Numbered from the stretch's first letter, positions 1 to 11,600 are shown. The stretch: 64,000 bases of DNA from Marinomonas polaris DSM 16579 (GCF_900129155.1 NZ_FQVF01000002.1:124001-188000), one strand, 5' to 3'. Translations and numbers: made by a program. Notes: a model not told the origin generated them from the sequence alone.

Positions 1-425
1 TCAAAGCCATCCTGATGAATTCCTTCTGGCGCCACTTCAGCGACCTTATGATCAGCAAAAATACGCAATTGATGTACTTCGATAGGGGTGCTATCAGCCA
101 CACTAGCCATTTTCTGAAAGTGTTCAAATAATTCCACGAAGGCTGGGTCTACGACTATTCTGTCGTCAATTTCTTCATAACTACGTACAACGTTACCTTG
201 GAAATGGTTGATGCTTTCATCTTGTACAAAGGCTTGAGAAGCTAGGCGATGTAGCTGGCCTTGCTCTAGTGTAAAGCGAGAATAACGACGTAAACGGAAC
301 TCACCATCAGCGTAAGGATTTGGTGGTAAATGATCAAAAGAAGGCGTTAGGTGATCAACGCTATCTGGGGTTAGTTGTCCCAACTCAAGGTAGAAAGATT
401 CTGTTTTAACTTTGTTGGTGATCAT
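1..425 (-). CDS. 2OG-Fe dioxygenase family protein (N-terminal part, cut by window edge)
   Basis: The reverse strand is open from an ATG at 425 to the window edge, about 141 codons, so only the N-terminal part is visible. The last visible residues read EGIHQDGF, which fits the iron-binding H-x-D motif of the 2OG-Fe(II) dioxygenase family related to amino-acid hydroxylases such as L-isoleucine 4-hydroxylase. Those enzymes use 2-oxoglutarate, O2 and Fe(II) in the cytoplasm to hydroxylate free amino acids. A TGAGGA ribosome-binding sequence sits about nine bases before the ATG, and an in-frame stop lies just upstream. The substrate cannot be told from this fragment, and the second half of the jelly roll is outside the window. 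Confidence 0.72.
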   Translation of the reverse strand, partial: MITNKVKTESFYLELGQLTPDSVDHLTPSFDHLPPNPYADGEFRLRRYSRFTLEQGQLHRLASQAFVQDESINHFQGNVVRSYEEIDDRIVVDPAFVELFEHFQKMASVADSTPIEVHQLRIFADHKVAEVAPEGIHQDGF

Positions 426-815
426 GACATTTATCCTCAGTATGTTCGTTGGCAGATTATGCGCAACGACGTTCTTATTTTTGTTGTGCTTCGTGAGCTT
501 GCTTTCTAGTGTAGTTGGATTGCGGGAGAATTTTTCTGCTTTTTATGTGTTAAAAAGCAGTTTTATGGGTTTTATAATTCTTTTTAATATATTTTTGTGC
601 ATTATTTATCTAATTTTGAAAAACGATGTATGTACTTCTATGAATGAATGCTTTCCTAAAGAGACGGTATATTGCTAGGTGAAAATAGTTGTCTTTGATA
701 ATAGGATTATCCCGATAGCAAGCATGTTAATTTTTTTCAGTGCGACTTTAGTCTTATGTTCTTCGTTTTGTATTGACCTTCAACAGCCATAGTTAAACAC
801 TGGGAAGAAATAATA
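426..815. other. Intergenic region upstream of two divergent genes
   Basis: About 390 bases separate the dioxygenase gene (leftward) from the chemotaxis receptor (rightward). The stretch is AT-rich and must hold both promoters. A small open frame crosses it on the plus strand, but it begins inside the dioxygenase gene, has no convincing ribosome-binding site and encodes a low-complexity hydrophobic peptide, so no gene is called. No clear operator or repeat was recognised. Confidence 0.5.
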
Positions 816-2408
816 ATGAAAAGGAAGGAAAGAACGATGGTTTATTTCCAGTGGTGTGGTGTTGTAGGGCTTCTCGTAATTTTTATTTTAGGTTACATAC
901 AAGGCACTGTTCCTCAAGCTTATGCTGGTGCAGGTCTTTTACTATGTGTCTTTTTAGTCTTGCCAAAACTAGTGCGAAGTACATTTACTTCGAGCTCTAA
1001 AGAGGCCGATGCCGCCAAGGATAATGCATCAACTTCGTTTTCTGAAGTGAGTAAAACAGTTACTCGTGCCACATCAAAGATGGCCATGGGGGCGGCCGAA
1101 GTATCTCATTTTGTCGATACGTTAAGTAAAGACATACATCTTACCCATCATGATAGCGAACAGATTTCTCAAGCAGTAGAAACGCTGTCAGATACTGGAT
1201 TGACGCTGTCGACTAACCTAGGTCAGCTAGCTCGTACTATGAGTGAAACGGCGCAATCGAGTAGAACAGCCCAAACAGCCTTGTCACAAAGTGCCGATCA
1301 GATCCATGAGCTCACAGGGAAAGTGCAAACCGCCAGTGAGCAATTAGCTTTATTAACCAAAAGTGCCGATGATATCGACAGTATTACAGCGGTTATTAAG
1401 GGCGTTTCTGAACAAACCAATCTATTAGCACTCAATGCCGCAATTGAAGCTGCTCGTGCTGGTGAGCAAGGTAGAGGCTTTGCGGTAGTGGCGGATGAAG
1501 TGCGAGCGCTAGCTGCTAAAAGTGCTAGTGCGTCAGAGCAAATCTCGAGTTTATTGACAGACGTACGTCGTAACAGCGAATTAACCAATCACGAAATGTC
1601 GTCATTAAAAGGCTTAACCGAATCTTTATCAACGACCTTGTTAGGAGAAACGCAGCGCTTTATTTCTTTAACGGAAGAGGTTCAAAATGCCTCTGCCGTA
1701 TTGTCGGAAGTCGAAAGTGCAGGAGAGGAATTAGGCGCAGCCAGCACGCAGATAAATGGTTCTATTTCGCGTATTCGTCATTCTTTGCAAGATATTTCTC
1801 AGCGCAGCGATAAATTGTCAAAAGAAGCGTCAGGTTTAAGCAACGGAGCTGAAGTGGTTTTTAGGGAGCTAGACAAGGTTGATCAATCATTGTTCTTTTC
1901 TGAGTTACTTATGGTTGCCAAAACATCTGCACAAGCTATTGGTCAGCTATTTGAAGAGGCAATCAAAAAGGGTGATTTAACTCAGCAAGCGGTTTTTTCT
2001 AGAGACTACCGACCAGTCAATAATACTAATCCACAGAAATACAATACTTCCTATGATGCTTTTAGCGACCGTGCTTTTCCAGCTATTCAAGAAGCGGTTC
2101 TAGAAAAATATGAGCAGGTTATGTTTGCTGGTGCGGTGGATGTAAATGGCTACTTCCCAACCCATAACAAAAAATTTAGTCAGCCATTAAGTGGTGATTA
2201 TGAAAAAGACTTGGTGAACAACCGCAGCAAACGTATTTTTAATGATGCCACTGGCAGCCGATGTGGTTCTCATACTGACAGTTTTTTACTGCAAACTTAT
2301 AAACGTGATACGGGAGAAATTCTCCATGATCTTTCCGTGCCTATTTTTGTAAATGGTAAGCATTGGGGTGGTTTCCGCATGGGATTCAAATCTGCAGCTT
2401 CATCCTAA
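816..2408 (+). CDS. Methyl-accepting chemotaxis protein with C-terminal sensor-like domain
   Basis: This 530-residue receptor has two closely spaced hydrophobic segments (about residues 9-27 and 34-53) with no real periplasmic domain between them and no obvious HAMP. The cytoplasmic signalling coiled coil follows, with the highly conserved hairpin tip at about residues 199-233 ([19 protein letters not shown], then [15 protein letters not shown]), where CheA and CheW bind. After the coiled coil comes a globular region (about 350-530) with aromatic and Gly-rich strands ([19 protein letters not shown]) that resembles Cache-like sensor domains placed after the signalling module in some receptors. 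It probably senses a cytoplasmic or membrane-linked cue. A second in-frame ATG at 837 is preceded by AAGGAAGGA at ideal spacing and may be the true start (523 residues). Confidence 0.9.
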   Translation: MKRKERTMVYFQWCGVVGLLVIFILGYIQGTVPQAYAGAGLLLCVFLVLPKLVRSTFTSSSKEADAAKDNASTSFSEVSKTVTRATSKMAMGAAEVSHFVDTLSKDIHLTHHDSEQISQAVETLSDTGLTLSTNLGQLARTMSETAQSSRTAQTALSQSADQIHELTGKVQTASEQLALLTKSADDIDSITAVIKGVSEQTNLLALNAAIEAARAGEQGRGFAVVADEVRALAAKSASASEQISSLLTDVRRNSELTNHEMSSLKGLTESLSTTLLGETQRFISLTEEVQNASAVLSEVESAGEELGAASTQINGSISRIRHSLQDISQRSDKLSKEASGLSNGAEVVFRELDKVDQSLFFSELLMVAKTSAQAIGQLFEEAIKKGDLTQQAVFSRDYRPVNNTNPQKYNTSYDAFSDRAFPAIQEAVLEKYEQVMFAGAVDVNGYFPTHNKKFSQPLSGDYEKDLVNNRSKRIFNDATGSRCGSHTDSFLLQTYKRDTGEILHDLSVPIFVNGKHWGGFRMGFKSAASS

Positions 2409-2510
2409 TAGCGAAAGCTAGTAAGAAATCTCTACTTGGTATTTACCCAGTTGTGTAGACACAGATACGCTATAGTGACGGTCGTTATTACTTTATGGTG
2501 GTTATGACTG

Positions 2511-4328
2511 ATGAGCAAACCGGAAAATGTTGAGAATGCAATTGTTGATAGGGAAAGAGTTGATAGTGGAATAAAAACATTCTTGCCTTTTTTGCGTCCA
2601 TATCGACGTCATATAGTGTTGGCTTTGATCGCCTTAGTTGTCACCGCTGGAACCATGCTGAGCTTAGGCAAAGGCGTGCAGATGCTTATTGATCAAGGTC
2701 TAGCATCTGGTTCAGAGGCTGGCTTGACTCATGCCTTGATGATTTTCATCGCTTTGGTATTTTTATTGGGTATTGGCAGTTTTTGTCGCTTTTACTTGGT
2801 GTCGTGGATAGGTGAGCGAGTGGTGGCCGACATTCGTCAAGCCGTGTTTGCGCATTTGCTCACTTTGTCGCCTTCCTTCTTTGAAGATAATTCTCCTAGT
2901 GAAATTCAATCCCGTATTACCTCTGATACCACGCTTTTACAAAGTGTGATTGGCTCTTCTTTGTCGATTGCCTTACGCAGCAGTTTGATGTTGATTGGTG
3001 GGATTTTATTCTTGCTGGTGATGCATTTTAAATTAACGCTTATTTTGCTGACCTGCGTACCTTTTGTGATTGTCCCCGTAGTGTATTTTGGCCGACGAGT
3101 GCGACGACTATCGCGTGATAGCCAAGATGAAGTAGCTAACGTGGGCCGCTATTTATCACAAGCATTGCGTCACATAAAAGTGGTACAAGCCTTTACCCAC
3201 GAAAAGCATGATGCGCAACGTTTTTCAGCAACGGTTGATCGCGCCTTCAATGTAAGTGTGAAACGTATTCAGCAGCGCTCTTGGCTAACTCTGATGGTCA
3301 TTTTGTTATCGATGAGTGGCATTGGGGTGATGTTGTGGTTTGGTGGTAAAGACGTTATCTCAGGGGCTATCAGTGCTGGTGATCTAGCAAGCTTTTTGTT
3401 TTATTCCATTATTGTCGCTGGCGCGGTTGGTGCCATTTCTGAAGTAATGGGCGAGTTGCAGCGCGCTGCGGGAGCAGCGGAGCGCATTATGGAATTGCTT
3501 AGTGCAAAAAGCGTTGTGGTAAGTGGTTCTACCGAATTTCCTTCTCAGCGTATGGCTGAAATTCGTCAAGGCGAAGAGGTCATCAAGTTTGATAATGTCG
3601 AGTTCCGTTATCCAACAAGACCTGATTATGCCGCGTTGAAGAATCTTTCTTTTTCTATCAAGCAGGGTGAAATGCTAGCTTTAGTTGGGCCATCAGGAGC
3701 CGGTAAATCTACCTTGTTTGAATTGTTGCTGCGTTTTTATGATCCTCAGCAAGGCGGTGTTTATTTGGCTGGTGAGAATATTAAAGAGTATTTCTTAGAC
3801 GATCTGCGCCAGCACTTTGCTTTGGTTCCACAGGAAACGGTTCTCTTCGATCAAACAGTTTACGATAACTTGGGTTACGCCAATCGCAATGCCAGCAAGG
3901 AGTCTATTCAGTATGCTGCTTCGCAGGCGAATGCCCATGAGTTTATTGCTCGTTTGGATAAAGGCTATGAAACTCGTCTAGGAGAAGACGGCGTACGTTT
4001 GTCAGGTGGTCAAAGACAGCGTGTAGCGATTGCTCGGGCGATATTAAAAGACGCACCGATTTTGTTATTAGACGAAGCAACAAGTGCTTTAGATGCTGAA
4101 AGCGAAAACAAAGTCCAAGCCGCGCTTGAACCTTTGATGAAGGGTCGAACCACCTTGGTGATTGCCCATCGTTTGGCAACGGTATTGAACGCAGATCGAA
4201 TTGTTGTGATGGATCAAGGGGAAATAATCGCCCAAGGAACGCATGTCGAATTACTCGAAACCTGTGCCTTGTATAAACGATTAGCCGACTTACAGTTTAA
4301 TCAACATGATGACGCTCAATCTGATTAA
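2511..4328 (+). CDS. ABC exporter, fused membrane and ATPase domains (MsbA-like type)
   Basis: A 605-residue half-transporter. The N-terminal half (about residues 30-320) holds six predicted membrane helices of the type IV exporter fold. The C-terminal half is an ATPase with Walker A GPSGAGKS (393-400), signature LSGGQRQR (497-504), Walker B ILLLDEATSALD (517-528) and an H-loop in VIAHRLATV. Such proteins form homodimers in the inner membrane and export lipids, drugs or peptides. There is no peptidase or accessory protein next to it, so the cargo is unknown. It converges with glgX and the two stops overlap by four bases. It is not obviously the essential MsbA, because no lpxK lies beside it. 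Confidence 0.88.
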   Translation: MSKPENVENAIVDRERVDSGIKTFLPFLRPYRRHIVLALIALVVTAGTMLSLGKGVQMLIDQGLASGSEAGLTHALMIFIALVFLLGIGSFCRFYLVSWIGERVVADIRQAVFAHLLTLSPSFFEDNSPSEIQSRITSDTTLLQSVIGSSLSIALRSSLMLIGGILFLLVMHFKLTLILLTCVPFVIVPVVYFGRRVRRLSRDSQDEVANVGRYLSQALRHIKVVQAFTHEKHDAQRFSATVDRAFNVSVKRIQQRSWLTLMVILLSMSGIGVMLWFGGKDVISGAISAGDLASFLFYSIIVAGAVGAISEVMGELQRAAGAAERIMELLSAKSVVVSGSTEFPSQRMAEIRQGEEVIKFDNVEFRYPTRPDYAALKNLSFSIKQGEMLALVGPSGAGKSTLFELLLRFYDPQQGGVYLAGENIKEYFLDDLRQHFALVPQETVLFDQTVYDNLGYANRNASKESIQYAASQANAHEFIARLDKGYETRLGEDGVRLSGGQRQRVAIARAILKDAPILLLDEATSALDAESENKVQAALEPLMKGRTTLVIAHRLATVLNADRIVVMDQGEIIAQGTHVELLETCALYKRLADLQFNQHDDAQSD

Positions 4329-6364
4329 AATTTACCAACAAATACTCCACGATAAGCGCAATGGAGTGTGTTGTCTGTAATGGATAATCCAGGAGTTTGG
4401 TAAAGCGTTTCTATGTTGTCGTTTTCTGTAGGTAACGGAATACTAAGTGGCGCATCGTCACTATAGAATACTATCCAAAAACTGCTGGAATGGTCGGCTG
4501 GTGTTAGTGTTAGCGCAATGAAGTGACGGCTGTCATCAGCCCAGTCTTCTATCGTCATTGCTTCGCTTTGTTCGTTGAGCCAATGGATTTTATCTGACGA
4601 CGTATGTTGATAAAGTGGATCATCTTCTAAACGAATTTCTGCCAAGATAGGGTAGGTTTTACGCAATGCCATAAGCGTTGAGATGGTATCTTGGATTGTC
4701 TTTCTCGCATGGCTTGTTTCGGTGTCTAGGTTTTGCCAAGTTTGCCACGCAATGACGTTATCTTGGCAATAGGCATTGTTGTTACCTTGTTGGCTATGGG
4801 ACAGTTCGTCACCACCTAAAATATGTGGTGTGCCTTGGCTTAATAGCAGCGTCGCCATAAAACAAAGCTGCTGATTCAAGCGCTGTGCTTGAATATCTTT
4901 GTCGTCTGTTTCACCTTCTGCACCAAAGTTTTGACTGATATTTTCACCATGACCATCACGGTTTTCTTCCATATTGGCAAGATTATGACGATGGTGATAA
5001 GACACTAAATCCTTCATTGTATAGCCATCGTGGTAAGTGATGTAGTTAACCGAGTTTAGCGCGCTTTTTTGACCTTTATGGAAATAGTCTCTTGATCCCA
5101 TAAGACGTGTGGCAAATTCTGGCACTAAGCCATCATCACCACGCCAGAAACGACGAATGGTGTCTCGATATTGGTCGTTGCATTCAAGAAAGCCTTTTGG
5201 AAATTGTCCAACCTGGTAACCGTTTGGACCAATATCCCAGGGCTCCATCACAAGGCAGGTTTCGCTTAAAACAGGATCTTGAAGAATGGCTTGTAATAAA
5301 GGCGCTTGTGGCGTGAAGTCGTGATTTGTGCGACCAAGATCCACACCCAAATCAAAGCGGAAACCATCGACGCCCATCACGTCAACCCAATAACGCATAC
5401 TGTCGCAGATAAGACGAATGCTGGTGGGATTGTAGGTATCGACGCAGTTACCACAACCTGTGTAATTCAAATATTGACCATCCTGATGGCGATAGTAACG
5501 CGCATTGTCTAAGCCGCGATAACACACGCTGGATTGATCTAATTCACTTTCAGCTGTGTGGTTATACACCACGTCTAAAATCACCTCAAAACCTGCTTGG
5601 CGCAATCCATCAATCATTTGTTGGAACTCAACAATCGCGTCTTTTATGGCGTATGAAGGCTCGACGGCAAAAAAGCTAATCGGGTTGTAGCCCCAGTAAT
5701 TGTTGAGCTCCAATTGCTGTAAATGACGTTCTGTCATAAAGCTAAAGCAAGGCATTAATTGAATCGTAGTAATGTTAAGACTTTTTAAATGCTCGATGCC
5801 TGCGGAAGAAATGACACCAAGGTAAGTGCCTTGAAGCTCGCTCTCGATTGGCAGGTTTTTGCTAAAACCTTTGACATGTAATTCATACAAGGCACGACTA
5901 GACGGTGTGATTTTGGCTCTTGCAGGTCGATCTGATTTTGCTTCAATGCTACGGACAATAGACTTAGGAACGCAATACGCTGAGTCTGTAGGATGCGATT
6001 GACCTTCTTTTGTTATCGCAGCTTGGTCTTCGTGCCAAACCAGTTTGGCATTTAACTCTTTTGCATAAGGGTCAATAAGCAGTTTTCGCTCATTGTAAAG
6101 CAACTGGAGTTCTGGTTTGAATTCGCCTTTAGCTCTAAGGCCATAATGCTGACCTTCTTTTAAACCAAGTACTTCCATGTACCAAATACCCTTATTTTTA
6201 TTAATAAAGGGTAGGGGTTCTTGTTCATTATCTTCTTGATCAAATAAACACAAATACAGCTGAATAGCGTCTTCAGCGACAACGGCGAAATTAACACCGT
6301 TTTCGGTCACTGTGGCGCCTAGAGGAAAAGAGGAGCCATCGGAAATCTGGTGTGCTTGGTTCAT
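4325..6364 (-). CDS. glgX: Glycogen debranching enzyme GlgX
   Basis: This GH13 enzyme of 679 residues hydrolyses alpha-1,6 branch points of phosphorylase-limit glycogen in the cytoplasm, releasing short maltodextrins. An N-terminal CBM48-like domain (about 10-100) precedes the barrel. The nucleophile is the Asp in GFRFDLG (about 338), the acid/base Glu lies in VMEPWDIG (about 374), and the His-Asp pair in TYHDGYT (about 445) completes the active site. The length matches isoamylase-type GlgX. It is the last gene of a leftward run GH15-glgB-glgX, 62 bases after glgB, so it is probably co-transcribed with it. glgA, glgC and glgP are not in the window. Confidence 0.92.
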   Translation of the reverse strand: MNQAHQISDGSSFPLGATVTENGVNFAVVAEDAIQLYLCLFDQEDNEQEPLPFINKNKGIWYMEVLGLKEGQHYGLRAKGEFKPELQLLYNERKLLIDPYAKELNAKLVWHEDQAAITKEGQSHPTDSAYCVPKSIVRSIEAKSDRPARAKITPSSRALYELHVKGFSKNLPIESELQGTYLGVISSAGIEHLKSLNITTIQLMPCFSFMTERHLQQLELNNYWGYNPISFFAVEPSYAIKDAIVEFQQMIDGLRQAGFEVILDVVYNHTAESELDQSSVCYRGLDNARYYRHQDGQYLNYTGCGNCVDTYNPTSIRLICDSMRYWVDVMGVDGFRFDLGVDLGRTNHDFTPQAPLLQAILQDPVLSETCLVMEPWDIGPNGYQVGQFPKGFLECNDQYRDTIRRFWRGDDGLVPEFATRLMGSRDYFHKGQKSALNSVNYITYHDGYTMKDLVSYHHRHNLANMEENRDGHGENISQNFGAEGETDDKDIQAQRLNQQLCFMATLLLSQGTPHILGGDELSHSQQGNNNAYCQDNVIAWQTWQNLDTETSHARKTIQDTISTLMALRKTYPILAEIRLEDDPLYQHTSSDKIHWLNEQSEAMTIEDWADDSRHFIALTLTPADHSSSFWIVFYSDDAPLSIPLPTENDNIETLYQTPGLSITDNTLHCAYRGVFVGKF

Positions 6365-6426
6365 TAATACCTCTAGATGCTATTTATGTTGCTGTTGTTA
6401 TTACTAAATGTTGTTAATGCTAGCGA

Positions 6427-8622
6427 TTAAGACTCGCCTAACCATTTTAATAAAACGCCAGCAAGTGGTGGTACTTGCAGTTCAATACTTTGATCCCGAC
6501 CATGGCTAACAATAGTCTGTGTATCGTATCCTTTGCTTTTGGCGAAGCCACTGCCGGTATAGCTTGTTTCATCCGTATCCATAATGACTTGGTAACGACC
6601 TGCCTTAGGCACACCAATGCGGTAGTTTGCATGAGGTGCTGGCGTAAAGTTAATCACAGCGACCGCATGCTCATCACTGTCTTTGGCTTTACGTGCAAAG
6701 GCCAAAATACTGTTGGCGCTGTCATCGTAGCTGATCCATTCAAAGCCTTGATGGGAATGATCAAATTGCAAACTCGCTTCGTTTTGATAAAGATGATTTA
6801 GGTCTTTTGACAGCGTTTGCTGAGCTTTATGGAAATCGGTGTCTAACAAGTGCCAATCCAAAGAGCGTTCATGGCTCCATTCTTGACCTTGCGCAAACTC
6901 GTTACCCATGAAGTTGAGCTTCTTGCCAGGATGGAAATACATGTAAGCCGAAAACGCGCGTAAATTAGCGAATTTCTGCCAAGCATCGCCAGGCATCTTG
7001 GTAATCATTGAACCTTTGCCATGCACCACTTCATCGTGAGAAATAGGCAAGACAAACTGCTCGTCAAAGGCGTAAACCATACTGAAGCTAAGTTCGCCTT
7101 GATGATGCTGGCGATAAATCGGATCTTTTTTAATGTAAGCTAGCGAGTCGTTCATCCAGCCCATATTCCATTTGAAGCCAAAGCCTAAACCATTCATATA
7201 AGTTGGCTTAGACACACCTGGAAAGGCGGTAGATTCTTCCGCTACTGTAAAGCAGCGCGGATGATTCAAATACACGGTTTCGTTTAAACGGCGTAAAAAA
7301 TCAATGGCTTCGTAGTTATGATTGCCGCCGTCTTTGTTAGGAATCCATTCGCCATCTTCACGGGAATAATCCAAATACAACATTGAGGCCACGGCATCAA
7401 CGCGTAAACCATCGATGTGGAATTCTTCTAACCAATAAACGGCATTACTGATTAGGTAATTTACTACATGCTCTTTACCAAAATCATAGATCAACGAATT
7501 CCATTCTGGATGCCAGCCTTTTTTAGGGTCTGGGTATTCGTATTGTTTGGAACCATCGAAGTTCGCCAAACCGTGGCTGTCGGCTGGAAAATGCGCAGGA
7601 ACCCAATCCATGATCACGCCGATGTTGGCTTGATGAAGCGCATCGACAAGGGCTTTGAAATCTTCTGGTGTACCAAATCGAGATGTTACAGCATACAAAC
7701 CTACAGGCTGATAGCCCCAAGATCCATCGAATGGGTATTCAGTAATCGGCAATAATTCGACGTGTGTGTAGCCCATTTCTTGAATATAAGGAACCAGCTG
7801 ATCTTTGATCTCAAGATACGTCAGCGGTTGATTGTCTCCTTTGCGACGCCATGAACCGATGTGCAATTCATAAATGCTCATAGGTCTTTCATAGATGTCT
7901 TCGATAGGGCGTTTAACCCAAGCGTCGTCTTGCCATAAGTGCTTATTATCAAAACAGGTTACGCTGGCAAAAGAAGGATACTGTTCAATACGCTGTGCAT
8001 ATGGATCACTGCGATGAGGAAGGATTTCACCTGATTTTGAGCGAATCTCGAACTTATAACGGGCACCGTGATTAACGTCAGGAATAAACAATCGCCAAAT
8101 GCCATCGCCATTGCTCGACATTGGGTGAATGCGACCATCCCAAGCATTAAAGTCGCCAACCACAGACACAGAGCGTGCTGCTGGCGCATAAACCGCAAAG
8201 CGTGTGCCTTGAATGGTGAGTTTATCGTTTACCTTGGCACCAGCGCGAATTGCCCCTTGGCTTTTGTATTGATTTGCTTGATGGTGCTTTGGGTCGACAA
8301 AGGTCGTATTAGGGAACTGGTATGGGTCGACCAGCGTATAAGTGCTTTTGTCTTTATAAGTAATTTCAAGACGATAATGAAAGCGCGTGTTTTCTTTTGG
8401 CCATTCGGCGTGAAACATGCCTTTATCATTGGTCTCGCTCATTGTGGCGAGCACTTTGTCTGATTCTATGGCTAATACACGAATAGAGATCGCTTCCGGT
8501 TGCCAAACAAGTAGCGACAAACCTTTTTTAGAAGGTGATGTTTGTAGTCCTAAACAGCCAAATGGGTCTGAACAATGTGCATTCAGCACATCGTTAATTA
8601 GGGCGTTTTTTATTAAATCCAT
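6427..8622 (-). CDS. glgB: 1,4-alpha-glucan branching enzyme GlgB
   Basis: A 731-residue GH13 branching enzyme that cuts alpha-1,4 chains and re-attaches them as alpha-1,6 branches in glycogen. It has an N-terminal extension and a CBM48 domain (FAVYAPAARSVSVVGDFNAWDG, about 140-160, shown here only as its motif). The barrel has all expected catalytic motifs: DGLRVDAVASM (nucleophile Asp), TVAEES (acid/base Glu) and LPISHDEVVHGKGS. The C-terminal all-beta domain is complete, and the length is close to the E. coli enzyme. It lies 26 bases after the GH15-like gene and 62 before glgX, which supports an operon. The start at 8622 gives a normal N-terminus. Confidence 0.95.
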   Translation of the reverse strand: MDLIKNALINDVLNAHCSDPFGCLGLQTSPSKKGLSLLVWQPEAISIRVLAIESDKVLATMSETNDKGMFHAEWPKENTRFHYRLEITYKDKSTYTLVDPYQFPNTTFVDPKHHQANQYKSQGAIRAGAKVNDKLTIQGTRFAVYAPAARSVSVVGDFNAWDGRIHPMSSNGDGIWRLFIPDVNHGARYKFEIRSKSGEILPHRSDPYAQRIEQYPSFASVTCFDNKHLWQDDAWVKRPIEDIYERPMSIYELHIGSWRRKGDNQPLTYLEIKDQLVPYIQEMGYTHVELLPITEYPFDGSWGYQPVGLYAVTSRFGTPEDFKALVDALHQANIGVIMDWVPAHFPADSHGLANFDGSKQYEYPDPKKGWHPEWNSLIYDFGKEHVVNYLISNAVYWLEEFHIDGLRVDAVASMLYLDYSREDGEWIPNKDGGNHNYEAIDFLRRLNETVYLNHPRCFTVAEESTAFPGVSKPTYMNGLGFGFKWNMGWMNDSLAYIKKDPIYRQHHQGELSFSMVYAFDEQFVLPISHDEVVHGKGSMITKMPGDAWQKFANLRAFSAYMYFHPGKKLNFMGNEFAQGQEWSHERSLDWHLLDTDFHKAQQTLSKDLNHLYQNEASLQFDHSHQGFEWISYDDSANSILAFARKAKDSDEHAVAVINFTPAPHANYRIGVPKAGRYQVIMDTDETSYTGSGFAKSKGYDTQTIVSHGRDQSIELQVPPLAGVLLKWLGES

Positions 8623-8648
8623 TCACTTCTCCAGCAAGAGTGAGTGTG

Positions 8649-11600
8649 TTAACTCGATGAGTGTTGGTGCTGATGACTGTGAAGTTTGCTCACTGCCCAA
8701 CGCAAATATTGGTTTACTTTATTTGGTGTTATTTGTGCAAATTCATCCAATGCGGCTTCTGCCCAGCTTTCTTCTGGGTGTTCTGCTTGATGTTGCTTGG
8801 CGTGATCCAGAGCGGCTTGGGAAACTAGCACAGGCAAGTTGATTTCTTGATCAAACTTGCAGTTTTTATGTTGCTGGCAAAACTGTATGAAGGCATACAA
8901 ACCTTCAAAAATAAGGCTCTTATACCAGCTTGGATGAATATCTGATGTTAAGGTTTCAATCAGCAGGGCAAAGGTGTCTTCACCTGGTGTCATTGAACTT
9001 AGCGCACGTTTGCAATCCAGCGCGGTATTACTCTGTGAATCACCAAACACAATGGTATTTGCATGACTTAAGCTTCCCCAGAGTTGCAATAACATAGATT
9101 CTGGGAGCTTAGTGATCATACCTTGCTCAGAACGCCAGTCAAACCAGTCGACATCTTTCATCTTACTTTGTGCATCGGTACTGTTGTGATAACGCATGTT
9201 ATTTGCCACATGTGCGTATTCATCGTGCTTCTGTTGTAACACTTGAGTGAGTGCTTCGTAAAGCTCACTAGGGGAGACCTTGGATAATGTGTCAAAAACT
9301 GGTGCATCGTCTTCTGGATCAAATTGTCGAGCGCAAAGCATGGCCAAATTGTGAATACGAATAGTACGAACACCTGAAAAAAACTCAGGATGTACTTTAA
9401 TTAGCGTACCTGCGATAGCAATTAACTCATGGCAAATAACTAAACCAATAGGCGATGACGAGACACTTCTCAGCATGTCTAAAATGGCATCTTGATGCAG
9501 TGGTGAACTGATATCGACTTCCGTTTCCGGCGTTTCACCTATCACCAACAAGCGCTGACGAACGGTAATGTCGGCAATGTAGGTCGCAAGATCCGTTGAT
9601 GGTTTCAAAATCAAAGAATACAGTATTCGTGCAGGGCGCCAATTTTCTGACAATAGCGCTTGAAGGTAGACACTATTCAATACTTTATAAGCCGTAATTG
9701 CTGGCGTTGAGTCTGGTATGGTACTCATTAATGCGCGACGACCACCAAGCTCCATTAAGCAATCTACCGCTTCGTCTAAGCTAGGTTGATCAACTAGGCG
9801 AGCAAGCAGAGCATCGGTTTCGGCGGCTTTAATGCTAGCTGTATCGTAGGCTTTAGGCTTGTCAGCCAAAGGCCAAAGAGTATCGTGAACCGGCAGTTTG
9901 GTTTCTAACTGTTTATGGTCAAGTGAGCTAATTATAATGGCGCGACGATTACCTGACTTAAAGGCATTCTTAGCTGATTGAGGAATTACACGGAATTCTT
10001 CGTGCTCACGTTTTTGCAGTAAGCGAATAAATTCAAACAGTTCATCGCTGCCTTTCATCTCACTCATTGCTTCATCTATGAGAATGCTGAAAACAGCATT
10101 GGCTTGATAATACCAATGATTGGCGATGGTTTTTAATTCGTTACGAATGTGTGCTTGGAATAGGCTAGGATCAATTTTTCGATAGTCTTTGTCTTCATTT
10201 TGAATCCAAGACAAACACAAATAACTTTCGTCATTGATACTAAATGCCTGAGATGTAGCCAAGCTATTCAACGCACGATTAGGGCGACCAGTAAGACCCA
10301 ATGTCTCGGAAGCACCAAGATGACGGTAGGTTTCAACCAATTGATCGGCACTAATGGCTTTCAGTGGCGCAATGTCTTCAAGTGTTTGGCAAAGACATCC
10401 AGCGTTTAGTAGCTTTTGTTTGACCTTGTCATTTTGTGCCAAGATAACCATGGATGTGGTGACTTTGTTTGGTCGGTGCTGGACTCGATGTAAACCAAGA
10501 GGATCGAGATCATCAGTGGTGATCAGCTCTTCATCGAGCATTTTACCGACTAAAAATAAACTTTGTGCCCAAACCAAAGGTAGGTTGTCATTGGGAACAC
10601 GTTTTTGAGATCCAGGCTTTTCTTTCTCCGCTAAAATATTTTCTTGCGGCACATAATAAAGTTCTGGCAGCAGCATCTGACCGTCTTTTTCGACCATTAA
10701 CGATTCGAGTTTATGACGGTAGAAGTTAGCGCTTTCCCAATCTCGGGCAAATAAACGATCGATATAAAGATAAGTGAAAAACAGCGGCCATTCGGACTCA
10801 ATATGTTCGAAATTAATCAACTCATCGTATTCGTAATAGATTCTGCTTTGATCTTCTAGTTCGGATTGGTGACCGTCTAATAAAAAGCGTTTACAGCCGT
10901 ATTCGCCACCCAATTTGCTAATGATTTCTTTGCGTGTACGACGAGTTAATTTTTCATCGTTTACCGCGAAGGCAGGGAAGCCAATGATACTAAGAATGGC
11001 GCTATCAACTTCTTTGGAGCGAGATTCTTTAGGCAGCAAGGATTGCAATACAGAACCCGCGCGAGCTACGGCATCAGCAAAGGAATGCACTACTGCCCAT
11101 TCGGGACCTTCTTCACCAAATAAATTTAGTCCATCCATGGCTTCCATAGCAGCTTTTGCCATACCCACTGAGCTGGCGTTTATTTCGGCTTTACCGTTAT
11201 TTACTTTATTGCCTCGCTCCCAAATACCGTAATCTGGGGTGCGATAAGTACGCGAGATATAATAAATAAGGTTTTGGATGAAGTTGAATTCGTCACGAGA
11301 AAAGATCAGCTTGCTGCCAGCTTTGGTCATTTGTGCCAACATCAATAAATAAAAGCTGGTGGCATCAATTTGTAAATGTCCCCAAGCGTCATCAGCGACG
11401 GCTTCTAAACCCGTTTTAGTATCGTATTTGGCGTGCAAAGCGTCTTTAGGGTCTAGGCTGTGCTTGAAGGCTTCTACTTTATGGGATTGACGCATCATGG
11501 CAAATAATAAGCCGCGCATCATTTTTATACAGGCGAATTCAAGTTCATTGGCACGCTTTTGAGGGTTGGAAGCGCGCTTATAGGCTAGATGTAAGGCCCA

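Noticed and set aside
412..678. 88-codon plus-strand open frame with hydrophobic product
   Set aside because: It starts inside the oppositely oriented dioxygenase gene, has no good ribosome-binding site and resembles the low-complexity Phe/Leu product of AT-rich spacer DNA.
1298..1588. Open frame antisense to the chemotaxis signalling tip
   Set aside because: A mirror of the strongly conserved MCP coding sequence; the same shadow occurs opposite many MCP genes.
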